From positions 248,001 through 312,000 of the forward strand of contig NZ_JAPEUL010000007.1 in NCBI RefSeq assembly GCF_026113935.1: a stretch of 64,000 nt of DNA. The letters run 5' to 3'. Of this stretch, positions 1-8,745 are shown in pieces; position 1 is the first letter of the stretch; the number at the start of each line of letters is the position of its first letter. Below the pieces are notes generated by a model that was not told the origin of the DNA, ran no database searches, and saw only the letters and a list, made by a program, of their open reading frames with translations. The position numbers were made by a program, and so were the translations under genes. This stretch comes from Marinomonas rhodophyticola (lineage in GTDB: Bacteria > Pseudomonadota > Gammaproteobacteria > Pseudomonadales > Marinomonadaceae).

Positions 1-546
1 AATGGCAGCAGACACATCTTTTAGTGGTAGGTGAGTGGTGACGAGTGCCACTTTCATTGCTTCTGTTGCTAGCATCATCACCACATGTGGTGACTTACAC
101 TGAGCCTGAAAGAATTCGGTATGCCCAGAAAAATGCACACCCGTTTCGCATAAGATGCCTTTGTGAACCGGAGGGGTGACAATGGCATCAAATTCTTTTC
201 GTAGACAACCTTCCCCAGCTTGCTTGAGTGTTTCTAAAACATAGGGGGCGTTTTCAATATCAAGCACGCCTGCAATCGTCTGTTTCGCTTGCTGAATTGG
301 CAAGACGCTAATCATGCCTTGTTGATGTGCACTTACTTCATGTGAGTGACTGAGTGTTCGAGTGTCGACAGTTAGACCCAGTGTTGACGCTCTATCTTTC
401 AGCAATTGTGGATCAGCAAGAATAATTAAACGAGCAGGAAATGCCTGCTCGTTTAAGGCGCTTAGAATAATGTCAGGGCCGATTCCTGCCGGTTCACCAG
501 AGGTGATGGCAATAATAGGGAGTGACTCTACCGGATTATTCGCCAT
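1..546 (-). CDS. pdxA: 4-hydroxythreonine-4-phosphate dehydrogenase PdxA (partial, C-terminus off the left edge)
   Basis: PdxA oxidises 4-phosphohydroxy-L-threonine in the DXP-dependent route to pyridoxal 5'-phosphate, in the cytoplasm. The 182 visible codons start at ATG 546 and open with the family signature ITSGEPAGIGPD near residues 13-24. Further in, TPPVHKGIL and FSGHTEFF are the substrate and metal-binding stretches of PdxA, with the His of GHTE among the expected metal ligands. About 145 residues of the usual ~330 lie beyond the window edge. The gene follows surA by 9 bp on the same strand, the same lptD-surA-pdxA order as in Escherichia coli, so it is probably co-transcribed with them. 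No lesion is seen in the visible part. Confidence 0.95.
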   Translation of the reverse strand, partial: MANNPVESLPIIAITSGEPAGIGPDIILSALNEQAFPARLIILADPQLLKDRASTLGLTVDTRTLSHSHEVSAHQQGMISVLPIQQAKQTIAGVLDIENAPYVLETLKQAGEGCLRKEFDAIVTPPVHKGILCETGVHFSGHTEFFQAQCKSPHVVMMLATEAMKVALVTTHLPLKDVSAAI

Positions 547-555
547 GTTTTTCTC

Positions 556-1806
556 TTATTTTTTGATGTCAATAAAGGCATCTGCGCGTAGCTCGTCAAG
601 CCAGTTACTAAGCACGACATCTTGTTTTTGAGCGGTTAAGGCGCGCTCAGCATTACTACGTTTTACTTTGTCGCTGATATCTGCTTCACGACGACCTTCG
701 ACTTGCAAAATATGCCAGCCGAATTGTGTGCGGAAAGGTTTGCTGATGTCACCGATGCTAGTTTGATTCATCATATTCTCAAATTCAGGGACCATGGTGC
801 CCGGTGTTACCCAGCCTAAATCACCACCTTGCAAGGTAGAGCCTTGATCTTCGCTGTGTTCTTTCGCAAGTTGCGTGAAATCTGCACCATTTTCTAGCTT
901 ATTATAAAGGTCATCGGCTAATGCTTTGGTTTGCTCTATATTGCGAATTTCATTAGCACGGACCAAAATGTGACGTACTTTAGTTTGTTGTTGCAGGGTA
1001 ACATCAGGGGAACGTTTTTCGATCAGCCAAAGCAAATGAAAGCCCGCATTACTTTGTAATGGTCCAATAAGAGGGCCATTATCGGCCTCTAAGGCACGAA
1101 CAAATAACGGCGGTAGTTGATTTAGCGGACGCCAACCTAAATCCCCTCCTTCAATAGCAAATTGCCCGTCAGAGTTTTCAACTGCTTGCTGAATGAAATC
1201 TTCTTCGGTATTGATTTTTTGTCTAATAGACTGAATTTTGGCTTCTGCTTCTTCTGGGTTACTCGCTCTGATAAGTAAGTGACGCAGACGAACTTGTTCT
1301 TTTTCTTTGGTAATGCTGGTATCTGAGCTTAAATAATCGTTAATTTCTTGCTCAGAAATCACAATACGCTTTTTTAAAATTTCTCGTTTGACATTATTGA
1401 TTAGAATTTCTTGCTCAATTTGCTCGCGATAGCGTGAGTAGTTAATACCCTTGCTAGCGAGTACATCTTTTAAGCCTTGCAAATCTAAGTTCATATTTTG
1501 AGCGACTCCAAGTATGGCGTTATCCACATCTGTGCTAGAGACACGCATGCCGATTTTGCGCGCGTAGTTTACCTGCAGAGCTTCGTCAATCATCTGGTTT
1601 TGAATTTGACGGTGAATGTTATCTGTCATCACTCCGCCAGGCACTCGGTCTTTGACAATTTGAAAGCGATTTTGAATATCACTTTCTAAAATAGGTTTTG
1701 AGTCTACAATGGCTGAAATGCCATCAATCTTCGTCGGTTCAGCATGTAATGTTTGCAACGGTAGCAATGTCACGAACATAAAAGAGAAAAAAGAAAACAA
1801 CTTCAT
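556..1806 (-). CDS. surA: periplasmic chaperone / peptidyl-prolyl isomerase SurA
   Basis: SurA is the periplasmic chaperone that escorts outer-membrane beta-barrel proteins, including LptD, to the BAM complex. I place the start at ATG 1806, giving 416 residues and a clean signal peptide (MKLFSFFSFMF..LHA, residues 1-22). An upstream in-frame start at 1836 would put charged residues in front of it and overlap lptD. After the SurA N-terminal helical domain there are two parvulin (PpiC) domains, at about residues 170-275 (VRLRHLLIRA, GGDLGWRPLNQLPP) and 285-385 (KVRHILVRA, GGDLGWVTPGTMVPEF). Length is close to the usual ~430. It sits 2 bp after lptD and 9 bp before pdxA, one transcription unit. 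Confidence 0.96.
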   Translation of the reverse strand: MKLFSFFSFMFVTLLPLQTLHAEPTKIDGISAIVDSKPILESDIQNRFQIVKDRVPGGVMTDNIHRQIQNQMIDEALQVNYARKIGMRVSSTDVDNAILGVAQNMNLDLQGLKDVLASKGINYSRYREQIEQEILINNVKREILKKRIVISEQEINDYLSSDTSITKEKEQVRLRHLLIRASNPEEAEAKIQSIRQKINTEEDFIQQAVENSDGQFAIEGGDLGWRPLNQLPPLFVRALEADNGPLIGPLQSNAGFHLLWLIEKRSPDVTLQQQTKVRHILVRANEIRNIEQTKALADDLYNKLENGADFTQLAKEHSEDQGSTLQGGDLGWVTPGTMVPEFENMMNQTSIGDISKPFRTQFGWHILQVEGRREADISDKVKRSNAERALTAQKQDVVLSNWLDELRADAFIDIKK

Positions 1807-1808
1807 GA

Positions 1809-4061
1809 TTAATATCCAACTTTTCCTTGGTTCCAATAACTGTCAGCAATGTTAGTTTCGCTATTAGCACGACCCGCACTGCTTAAGCCACGTAAAATAA
1901 ATTGTAAAAAGACGCCACGATCGTATTGATTGTCATCATTGAGCCAGTGTTGATAGCTCATCGAAACCTTTATACAGCAGTTTTCATAACCTAGTCCTGC
2001 GATTTCTTTAGTGCCATCCTCTCTTAAGAAATCATAAGTGTATTGTGTGAACATTGACCAATTTTGGTTGATTGGAAAAATTGTCCCTACGCTTGCTTGT
2101 TTGGCATCATCATCTGGATCAGTATTGTTAATTGTATACAAATAACTAAGATTGATTTTGACATCATCAACTGGTGTTAGTGATGCAACGATTTGTGCTA
2201 AGTTTACCTTGCTGTTGTCTAGGTTGTAATTCAAATTCCCTGTTAAACTAAAACGATCAGTATTGTAGTTAGTCGAAGTGAGTAAATCGCTGCGCTTTGA
2301 GTCATCAATTGCATTGTTTTCATCCGTGTTGCCAGTAATACCAACATAACGATCTTTCAAATAAAAGATCTGACCGGCTTTAAATGCCCATCTTTCATTA
2401 TTGTTTGCATCATATAGACGACTTTCTAGACCAAATGTTACTTGCTCTGTATCGCCGATTCTATCATTGCCATTGAAGCGATTGTGGCTGAAGGCTTGAG
2501 AATAGGTCATCGTTGGTACGCTTGCATCAAAGTCAGGAATAAAATCTTGATCTTTATAAGGCGAGTTTAAATAACTTAATTGTGGTTCCAGTGTTTGTCT
2601 CCACGGGCTATTGTCTAGAATTAAGCGGCGTTCAAACACTACAGAAGAGTCTATGTATCCAGTAATGTGACTAATGGACTCTTCGCTGTCAGATGTTGTT
2701 GTGTAATTGTGGATGTCATAGTCACGGTACTGTATTAAAAGTCCTGGCGTTAAACTTCCCCATCCATTGCTGATGTTCGCTTTTGTGTCTTGATTCAAAA
2801 CGATTCGTTTGCCATCAAAATTATTTTCGTCTGGATCGTAAAAATCCGTGTATTGGGCATCAATTCTATAATCTAAATTACTTGTCGATAATCGATAGGA
2901 GCTATCAACCCTGGGTAACCATTCGAAAGGTTTATCAACCGTATTATCTGGTGTTTGGTAAGTTAAGTAAGTCACCTTATTTAAGAGGTTGCCATTATTA
3001 GCGCTCACATAAACACTTCGTTGGTAATGATCTTTTTCACCAATGGATGTGCTGTTTGCCTCTGGGTATTTGTTTTCTGTTGGATTGTCTTCTAGCAAGA
3101 AGCCTGTACTAAAATAGGTGTTTATTTTTTGTGCGGTTGTGAGTTTGAGTAGGGTTTGCTCACCTTCGTCATTATCAAAAAAAGTGGACTGCTCATACAT
3201 TGTCTCACCATAAGGGCTTAGGTGACGTAACTCTAGATCGAGTCCTTCGCCTTTTTTTTGAATAACCTGTGGTGTGATAGTGGCATCATAGTTCGGTGCA
3301 ATGTTCCAGTAAAAAGGCGCTGATAGGCTTAGACCATCTGATCCTGAGAACCCAAAGCTAGGAAACAAAAAGCCTGTTTGACGAGTGTTATCAATTGGAA
3401 AACGCAACCAAGGGAAATAAAAAATAGGCAGTCCAGCCACACGAATTTGTACATGTTCTGCAGTACCAAAGCCACTTTTCGTATCAATCTTAATGGAGCT
3501 TCCATAAAGCTGCCAGCTCTCTTCAGTGGGTTCACAGGTAGTAAAAAAGCCTTCTTTTATAAAAATGACGCCATCTTGACTCCGTGAGAGTAGCTTAGCT
3601 TCGCCACGCGTTTTGGACTGATGGCTAAGGAACTTGGCGTCGCTAAATTCTGTTGGAGAGCTGTTATTATTTGTTATGTAGGCGCGTGAACTGCGGATCA
3701 GCTGATCGTTACTACGTAGAGTAACATTTCCATTAGCTTGATAATATTCATTTGGTATGCCTTCAATTTTGTCAGCAGACAAAGTGGTTTCTGGCTGGCG
3801 TATTTCGGCCTCACCTTGAAGATGAATCACGCCGTTTTCGTCACGGACTATTAGATCTGCGGTGAGGTCGGTTCCTTGAATATCGTTTGCTTGCCAGCTA
3901 TTGATATAGGATCCTTGACAGTATCGACTGAGTTGAGATTGCTGTTCTTTCGTTAAGGATTCTCTTGGTATCCAATCCCATTGGTCCACTTGTCCGTATG
4001 CCATTGGCAATACGAAAAGACTTTGAAAAAATAAGGCGTATGTTCGTAAATGCTTAACCAT
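1809..4061 (-). CDS. lptD: LPS-assembly outer-membrane protein LptD
   Basis: LptD is the outer-membrane barrel that, with LptE, inserts lipopolysaccharide into the outer leaflet. The chosen start, ATG 4061, begins a typical signal peptide ending in PMAYG; an in-frame ATG at 4082 gives a poorer leader. Length is about 750 residues. The N-terminal OstA/LptA-like periplasmic domain is recognisable (DGVIHLQGEAEIRQPETTLSADK), followed by a long beta-rich barrel with many aromatic, Asp- and Asn-rich strands. Four cysteines fit the disulfide pattern known for E. coli LptD: C48 (RYCQGS), one in FFTTCEPTE, and the adjacent pair at about 695-696 (ENCCIKV). First gene of lptD-surA-pdxA; divergent from djlA with 128 bp between. 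Confidence 0.95.
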   Translation of the reverse strand: MVKHLRTYALFFQSLFVLPMAYGQVDQWDWIPRESLTKEQQSQLSRYCQGSYINSWQANDIQGTDLTADLIVRDENGVIHLQGEAEIRQPETTLSADKIEGIPNEYYQANGNVTLRSNDQLIRSSRAYITNNNSSPTEFSDAKFLSHQSKTRGEAKLLSRSQDGVIFIKEGFFTTCEPTEESWQLYGSSIKIDTKSGFGTAEHVQIRVAGLPIFYFPWLRFPIDNTRQTGFLFPSFGFSGSDGLSLSAPFYWNIAPNYDATITPQVIQKKGEGLDLELRHLSPYGETMYEQSTFFDNDEGEQTLLKLTTAQKINTYFSTGFLLEDNPTENKYPEANSTSIGEKDHYQRSVYVSANNGNLLNKVTYLTYQTPDNTVDKPFEWLPRVDSSYRLSTSNLDYRIDAQYTDFYDPDENNFDGKRIVLNQDTKANISNGWGSLTPGLLIQYRDYDIHNYTTTSDSEESISHITGYIDSSVVFERRLILDNSPWRQTLEPQLSYLNSPYKDQDFIPDFDASVPTMTYSQAFSHNRFNGNDRIGDTEQVTFGLESRLYDANNNERWAFKAGQIFYLKDRYVGITGNTDENNAIDDSKRSDLLTSTNYNTDRFSLTGNLNYNLDNSKVNLAQIVASLTPVDDVKINLSYLYTINNTDPDDDAKQASVGTIFPINQNWSMFTQYTYDFLREDGTKEIAGLGYENCCIKVSMSYQHWLNDDNQYDRGVFLQFILRGLSSAGRANSETNIADSYWNQGKVGY

Positions 4062-4189
4062 GCAGGGTATACTTGCTACCAAAAGTTATTGTCCGAAATC
4101 GGATACTGCCCATAAGCGGGTCCATGTTGAGAGACAAATGATAATCTAAGCAGGCCCATAGGGGCTACCGATTCTGGAGAAATATCTTT

Positions 4190-4981
4190 ATGTGGAAGAT
4201 TGTTTGTGCAATTTTGGGTTATATTTTAGCCGGTTTTATCGGGGCTTTACTGGGATTTTGTGTGGGGGGCGTGATAGACAAAGCCCAGACTGGCGGTGCT
4301 TTCAGTCGAATTCGTAGTCGAGCCGATGTACGGCTGCAGCAGGAAACTTTTTTTCGCACATTATTTCTTTTAATGGGGCGATTGGCTAAGTCTGATGGTC
4401 AAGTAACAGAAGCAGAAATCCAGTTGGCTCAATCTGTTATGCAGCGTTTAAGGTTGTCGCCAGCGGCTCAGGATCAGGCTAAGCGATTGTTTAATGAGGG
4501 AAAGTCTGAAAATTTCGACCTCGCTTCAGTACTAAATACCTTCAAGCAGGTGGTTGGCCCTGGTGATTTAACTCGCACACTTTTAGAGGTGTTGCTGGTG
4601 TCGGCTTACGCTGATGGCCATTTTAGTTTGGAGGAGAAAGCCTTTGTTTCTCAAGTTTGTTCGTACCTTGGGGTGTCGGTTGCAGAATTTGAAGCGTTGC
4701 ATATTCAAGTAAAACAGCAAGCTCACTTCAGTCAAGGTTTTCAGTCATCCTCAAATAGCATGGGATCGAAAGATTTATTAAAAGCGGCCTATGAGGCGCT
4801 GGGTGTGACGCCTGAGATGACGGATGCCGAGATTAAAAAGGCGTATCGTCGTTTAATGAGCCAGCACCATCCCGACAAATTGAGTTCAAAAGGCCTGCCA
4901 GATGAAATGATTGAGCTGGCGAAAGAGCGTACTCAAGAAATTCAAGCGGCATATGAAATGGTTAAGAAAGCGCGCAAATAA
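4190..4981 (+). CDS. djlA: membrane-anchored DnaJ-like co-chaperone DjlA
   Basis: DjlA is a bitopic inner-membrane J-domain protein that stimulates DnaK. The 263-residue product starts with one glycine-rich membrane segment (residues ~5-30, GYILAGFIGALLGFCVGG). A TerB-like helical domain follows (about 55-175), then a short Ser-rich linker and a C-terminal J domain (about 195-263) with the invariant HPD tripeptide in QHHPDKL. The start ATG 4190 has GGAGAAAT upstream. It is transcribed away from lptD and ends at a hairpin terminator at 5020-5047. The pdxA-surA-lptD-djlA order is conserved in enterics, so the identification is secure. Confidence 0.95.
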   Translation: MWKIVCAILGYILAGFIGALLGFCVGGVIDKAQTGGAFSRIRSRADVRLQQETFFRTLFLLMGRLAKSDGQVTEAEIQLAQSVMQRLRLSPAAQDQAKRLFNEGKSENFDLASVLNTFKQVVGPGDLTRTLLEVLLVSAYADGHFSLEEKAFVSQVCSYLGVSVAEFEALHIQVKQQAHFSQGFQSSSNSMGSKDLLKAAYEALGVTPEMTDAEIKKAYRRLMSQHHPDKLSSKGLPDEMIELAKERTQEIQAAYEMVKKARK

Positions 4982-5007
4982 CACTTTATGAATTATTTTT
5001 TTAGTGA

Positions 5008-6054
5008 TCAATTGTTAATAGGGCTTTCGTAAAAGAGCCCTTTTTTTACGCTGGGTAATGTTTTTTGTTGATTTATTTGATCGGTGTTTTGTTTTAAAAA
5101 GCCTCGAACTCGCTGTATAAGCAGTTGTTTGCTGTCTTTTCCGGTGACTCTATCTGGTAAAGCATCAAGTTGAATAAAGTCCCCCCGTTTTTCTGCTCTT
5201 TGGTTGGCGGCTTGTTTGCGCCACATCGCAAATTGATCACTTCTTGTTGAGCTAACATAATAGTCCAAAATAGGCTGGGGGACTTGGCGAATTTTTTGAG
5301 CCATTTCGTAGCTAGATGAGCCTGCTGGTGATTCAATGTCAATGAGAATTAAAGCGTTACCCGCGCCTTGGTTCGCGGCTAAAAAACTCAGTGCGTAACT
5401 TGCGCCAGTTCCATAGCCAAGAAAACTAAATTGTTCGATGTTTTGCGTCTTTGCGTAAGCGATAGCGGCGTCTATTCTGCCAAAAACCACAGCTTGGTTA
5501 GGCAGCTCAGCGGATGTTGGTTGTGTGTTGTCGGCGATTGATGCATCGTTTGGTGTTGATGTATTGATTTTTATTGGGTCTGCGCGCTTGATAATGTCTG
5601 GAACGTCAATGGATAAGGTGCACCAGCTGTATTCAGGTAGGGCATTACGCAATGGCGCTATCGCATCAGGCCAATCGGGATGTTCGTTGTCTGAGTGTAG
5701 TAGGAGAATGCAGCCTTGCGTGTCGCTGGTCATTGATCTTCTGTAAAGGGTAAGAAAAGGCTCACTGTTCGCCTCTAATGTTAATATTTGGTGATTTAGT
5801 TGCCTCAACATTAAAGACGTTTTTAGCGCATTAAGGCGTGATGCTTGTGGCTGAGGGATAGCATATTCAGCGTTGTTTTGTGTTGAAGTGTTTGGCGCAG
5901 GAGTGCTTTCATTTGTCGTGCTTTCTGTTGGCGTGGCAGTTTTTTCTTGTGTGCCATTGGTCGCGGCTTGTGGCTCTTCTGCTAAAACAGGGAGGTTTTT
6001 GCTCAAGAAAAGAAGTGTAATGATGGCGTGGCTTAGCGCGTTAAATTTCTTCAT
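5008..6054 (-). CDS. DUF3530 family putative alpha/beta-hydrolase, exported
   Basis: The product is about 348 residues. The chosen start ATG 6054 has an AAGAAG element upstream; a TTG at 6063 is possible. A signal peptide covers about residues 1-26 (ending LPVLAEEP), so the protein is probably periplasmic. A Thr/Pro/Asn-rich low-complexity stretch (30-70) follows. The rest resembles DUF3530 proteins, which look like alpha/beta hydrolases: [16 protein letters not shown] near the oxyanion strand and [12 protein letters not shown] carrying the likely nucleophile serine. Substrate is unknown. It is divergent from rpe (89 bp) and convergent with djlA, whose terminator falls in its 3' end. I would not assign a function beyond a putative esterase-like fold. 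Confidence 0.75.
   Translation of the reverse strand: MKKFNALSHAIITLLFLSKNLPVLAEEPQAATNGTQEKTATPTESTTNESTPAPNTSTQNNAEYAIPQPQASRLNALKTSLMLRQLNHQILTLEANSEPFLTLYRRSMTSDTQGCILLLHSDNEHPDWPDAIAPLRNALPEYSWCTLSIDVPDIIKRADPIKINTSTPNDASIADNTQPTSAELPNQAVVFGRIDAAIAYAKTQNIEQFSFLGYGTGASYALSFLAANQGAGNALILIDIESPAGSSSYEMAQKIRQVPQPILDYYVSSTRSDQFAMWRKQAANQRAEKRGDFIQLDALPDRVTGKDSKQLLIQRVRGFLKQNTDQINQQKTLPSVKKGLFYESPINN
5020..5047 (+). terminator. rho-independent terminator of djlA
   Basis: A 6-bp stem AGGGCT (5020-5025) / AGCCCT (5036-5041) is followed by a run of seven T. It lies 39 bp after the djlA stop, inside the last codons of the convergent gene that ends at 5008. Confidence 0.75.
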
Positions 6055-6143
6055 TGTTTTCAATACTTCTTTTAAGTGTCTTGGTAAAATGCAGTGTAAA
6101 TTTTCATTATGAGACCTTTATTGTGTCACTGCTGGAGTCAGAT

Positions 6144-6818
6144 ATGAATGATTTTATCATTGCCCCTTCTATCCTTTCTGCCGATTTTGCTCGATTGGGC
6201 GAAGAAGTTGACAATGTGTTAGAGGCCGGAGCCGATATCATACACTTTGACGTGATGGACAATCATTACGTTCCCAATTTAACGATTGGCCCTATGGTCT
6301 GTAAAGCGTTGCGTAAACATGGTGTGACCGCGGATATTGATGTTCATTTGATGGTGAAACCAGTGGATCGTATGATTGGTGATTTTATTGAAGCTGGGGC
6401 TTCCTTTATTACTTTTCATCCAGAAGCCAGCGAGCACATAGATCGATCCTTACAGATGATTCGAGACGGTGGTTGCAAAGCGGGTTTAGTGTTTAACCCT
6501 GCTACCCCCTTACATTATTTAAAACATGTCATGGACAAGATCGACATGGTCTTATTGATGTCTGTCAATCCAGGTTTTGGTGGACAGTCTTTTATCCCTG
6601 GAACGCTAGACAAGCTTCGTGAAGCACGAGCATTGATAGACGCTAGCGGTTATGACATTCGCCTTGAGGTGGATGGTGGTGTTAGTGAAAAGAACATTGC
6701 TGAGATTGCTCGTGCTGGTGCGGATACTTTTGTGGCAGGGTCGGCTATTTTTGGTAAGTCTGACTATAAGTCAGTCATTGATAGCATGCGCAAAGAATTA
6801 GCGAGCGTTCGTCAATGA
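6144..6818 (+). CDS. rpe: ribulose-phosphate 3-epimerase
   Basis: Rpe interconverts ribulose 5-phosphate and xylulose 5-phosphate in the pentose phosphate pathway. The TIM-barrel signatures are all visible: [15 protein letters not shown] at the N-terminus, [17 protein letters not shown] (catalytic Asp and metal-binding His), [23 protein letters not shown] and the phosphate-binding EVDGGV / AGSAIFG. I use ATG 6144, giving 224 residues, the family length; the frame is open 90 bp further upstream but that extension has no conserved sequence. The stop overlaps the start of gph by 4 bp, so the two are translationally coupled, as in Pseudomonas and enterics. Confidence 0.97.
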   Translation: MNDFIIAPSILSADFARLGEEVDNVLEAGADIIHFDVMDNHYVPNLTIGPMVCKALRKHGVTADIDVHLMVKPVDRMIGDFIEAGASFITFHPEASEHIDRSLQMIRDGGCKAGLVFNPATPLHYLKHVMDKIDMVLLMSVNPGFGGQSFIPGTLDKLREARALIDASGYDIRLEVDGGVSEKNIAEIARAGADTFVAGSAIFGKSDYKSVIDSMRKELASVRQ

Positions 6819-7495
6819 AAACACCTAAGTATTTTTCCGATTGGTTTGAAGGGTGGCCTGAACTGGTGTGTCTGGATTTGGATGGCACCCTAGTTGATAG
6901 TGTGCCGGATATCGCCGACGCTGTTGATGCGTTTTTAGCGGAATTGGGTGCCCCTTTAGCGGGCGAGGGTCGCGTACGGGGCTGGGTGGGCTTTGGCTCG
7001 GCCAAGTTGATTGAGCAGGCCTTGGATTGGGCTGGTATAGACAAAGCTAAGCACGAAGAAGCGTATCGAGTTTTCTTATTGCATTATCATGCACACCTGA
7101 CGGATAAAACGACCCTTTATCCTAATGTAAAAGCTTTGTTGAAAGCGCTGAAACATCATAATGTGCCCGTTGCGTTAATTACCAATAAGCCAAGTGTGTT
7201 TGTTAAACCTATGTTGGATCATTTTGAGTTAACGGAGCAATTTGGTTGGCTGTTAGGTGGCGACACATTAGAAGAGAAAAAACCCTCCGCTTTGCCTTTG
7301 TTGCATTGCAGTGAGTCGATTGAAGCCTTGCCAGAAAATTGCTTGATGATAGGCGATTCCATTACCGATTTTAAAGCTGCGAGCAACGCCGGGTTTAAGT
7401 GTGCTTTGGTAACTTATGGTTATCATCAAGGTGAAGATTTGGCTGCGTTAGGTGCGGATGCGATTATTGATGATTTGGCGGAGTTACTGGTCTAG
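6815..7495 (+). CDS. gph: phosphoglycolate phosphatase (HAD family)
   Basis: Gph dephosphorylates 2-phosphoglycolate arising from repair of oxidatively damaged DNA ends. The 226-residue product has the four HAD motifs: DLDGTLVDS (I, nucleophile Asp near residue 21), ITNKP (II), the lysine in [10 protein letters not shown] (III) and [10 protein letters not shown] (IV). Insertion between motifs I and II is the helical cap. It starts within the last codons of rpe (4-bp overlap) and is followed by a strong terminator at 7522-7556. In many gammaproteobacteria trpE follows here, but in this window the next genes are on the other strand. Confidence 0.95.
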   Translation: MKTPKYFSDWFEGWPELVCLDLDGTLVDSVPDIADAVDAFLAELGAPLAGEGRVRGWVGFGSAKLIEQALDWAGIDKAKHEEAYRVFLLHYHAHLTDKTTLYPNVKALLKALKHHNVPVALITNKPSVFVKPMLDHFELTEQFGWLLGGDTLEEKKPSALPLLHCSESIEALPENCLMIGDSITDFKAASNAGFKCALVTYGYHQGEDLAALGADAIIDDLAELLV

Positions 7496-7521
7496 ACTCG
7501 CTGTGAAACAAAGTACGCATT

Positions 7522-7556
7522 AAAAAATGCCAAGTTATTTAACTTGGCATTTTTTG
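7522..7556. terminator. bidirectional terminator between gph and the MscS gene
   Basis: A perfect hairpin, AAAAATGCCAAGTT / AACTTGGCATTTTT with a 4-nt ATTT loop, flanked by A-run and T-run. It serves the convergent gph (+) and mscS-family gene (-). Confidence 0.9.
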
Positions 7557-7562
7557 TGGCAA

Positions 7563-8705
7563 TCATTTTTCAACTTCGGTTGATAAAGGTTCTGGTGATC
7601 CTGATTGTTCAGGCAATAGTGTCATTTTACTGTCTTTTGCCATATGGAGAGTGTGTGTGGGGAACGCAACTTCCGCACCGTGTGCTTCTATGATCTGCAT
7701 CGCTTGAAATAAAACATCTTGTTTGACGTTGTGGTAGGTTCTCCAATCTACCGTTTTAGTATAGGCGTAAATAAAGAAGTCTAAAGATGAAGGGCCAAAC
7801 TGATTAAAATTCACCATATAAGTTTGGTTTGTATCTAGATCTTCGTGATTGGCGACCATATTTTTTATGTCAGCCAAAATAGTGGGTAAAAGATGAAAAT
7901 CGCTATAACGCACGCCAATTGTTTCATTAATACGGCGATGGGTCATACGTGAAGGGTTTTCGACCGAAATAGTTGAAAATGTGGCATTTGGTACATACAG
8001 CGGGCGTTTATCAAAGGTACGGATGCGCGTCTGTCGCCAGCCTATGTGTTCGACTGTGCCTTCAATATTCTGATCTGGTGAGCGAATCCAGTCGCCGATA
8101 GCAAAAGGACGATCTAAATACACCATTAATCCACCAAAGAAGTTGGCTAGTAAGTCTTTTGCCGCAAAACCCACCGCTATACCACCAATGCCACCAAACG
8201 CTAATACACCAGAAATGCTATAGCCTAAGGTTTGCAAGATGACGAGGGCCGAGGTAATAACCACGGAAGCGCGTAATAATTTACTGATAGCGCTGGCGGT
8301 GGTGTAGTCAACCTTAGTGGCCACTTTATCTGAGTTAGTAAGGGTTCTTTCACTCTCAGAAACACAGCGTAGAATAAACCAAGTAAGAATAACAATAACG
8401 CCAATTTCTCGGATTGACTTAATCAGCGAAGACAACCCAGGATCCATCTCTGAACCAGATATCTCAGCGGCAACGCTTAGGCCTACTAACCATATGAATA
8501 CTCCGACGGGTTTTTGTGCAGCGTGAATCAGTACGTTATCCCAGGGGGTTTTTGTACGTTCTAGTTGTTTGTCTATACGCGTCAAAATATGATTCGCAAC
8601 AAAGTTGGCGATGAGTGTGCCAAATACCACAAAAAAGACTCGGACCACCCAGTGCATTTGGGTATCTCCAAGGCCTAAATAAATTTGCATTGTTTCCCAG
8701 TTCAT
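7563..8705 (-). CDS. MscS-family small-conductance mechanosensitive channel
   Basis: The product (380 residues) is a mechanosensitive channel that would release solutes on osmotic downshock, in the inner membrane. Several N-terminal hydrophobic segments (about 20-40, 70-90, 100-115, 150-170) precede the pore-lining helix, which carries the MscS Gly/Ala pattern FGGIGGIAVGFAAKDL near residues 170-190. The beta domain with IGDWIRS, GTVEHIGWRQTRIRT and VPNATFS follows, and then the alpha/beta cytosolic domain. It is larger than E. coli MscS (286) because of extra N-terminal helices, so it is nearer the YnaI/YbdG-type members; I cannot say which. It is 40 bp downstream of mgtE on the same strand and ends at the shared terminator. 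Confidence 0.88.
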   Translation of the reverse strand: MNWETMQIYLGLGDTQMHWVVRVFFVVFGTLIANFVANHILTRIDKQLERTKTPWDNVLIHAAQKPVGVFIWLVGLSVAAEISGSEMDPGLSSLIKSIREIGVIVILTWFILRCVSESERTLTNSDKVATKVDYTTASAISKLLRASVVITSALVILQTLGYSISGVLAFGGIGGIAVGFAAKDLLANFFGGLMVYLDRPFAIGDWIRSPDQNIEGTVEHIGWRQTRIRTFDKRPLYVPNATFSTISVENPSRMTHRRINETIGVRYSDFHLLPTILADIKNMVANHEDLDTNQTYMVNFNQFGPSSLDFFIYAYTKTVDWRTYHNVKQDVLFQAMQIIEAHGAEVAFPTHTLHMAKDSKMTLLPEQSGSPEPLSTEVEK

Positions 8706-8745
8706 TTTTTTCTTAGTCTCTTTGTCGTATGAGTTGTTTAGTGGA

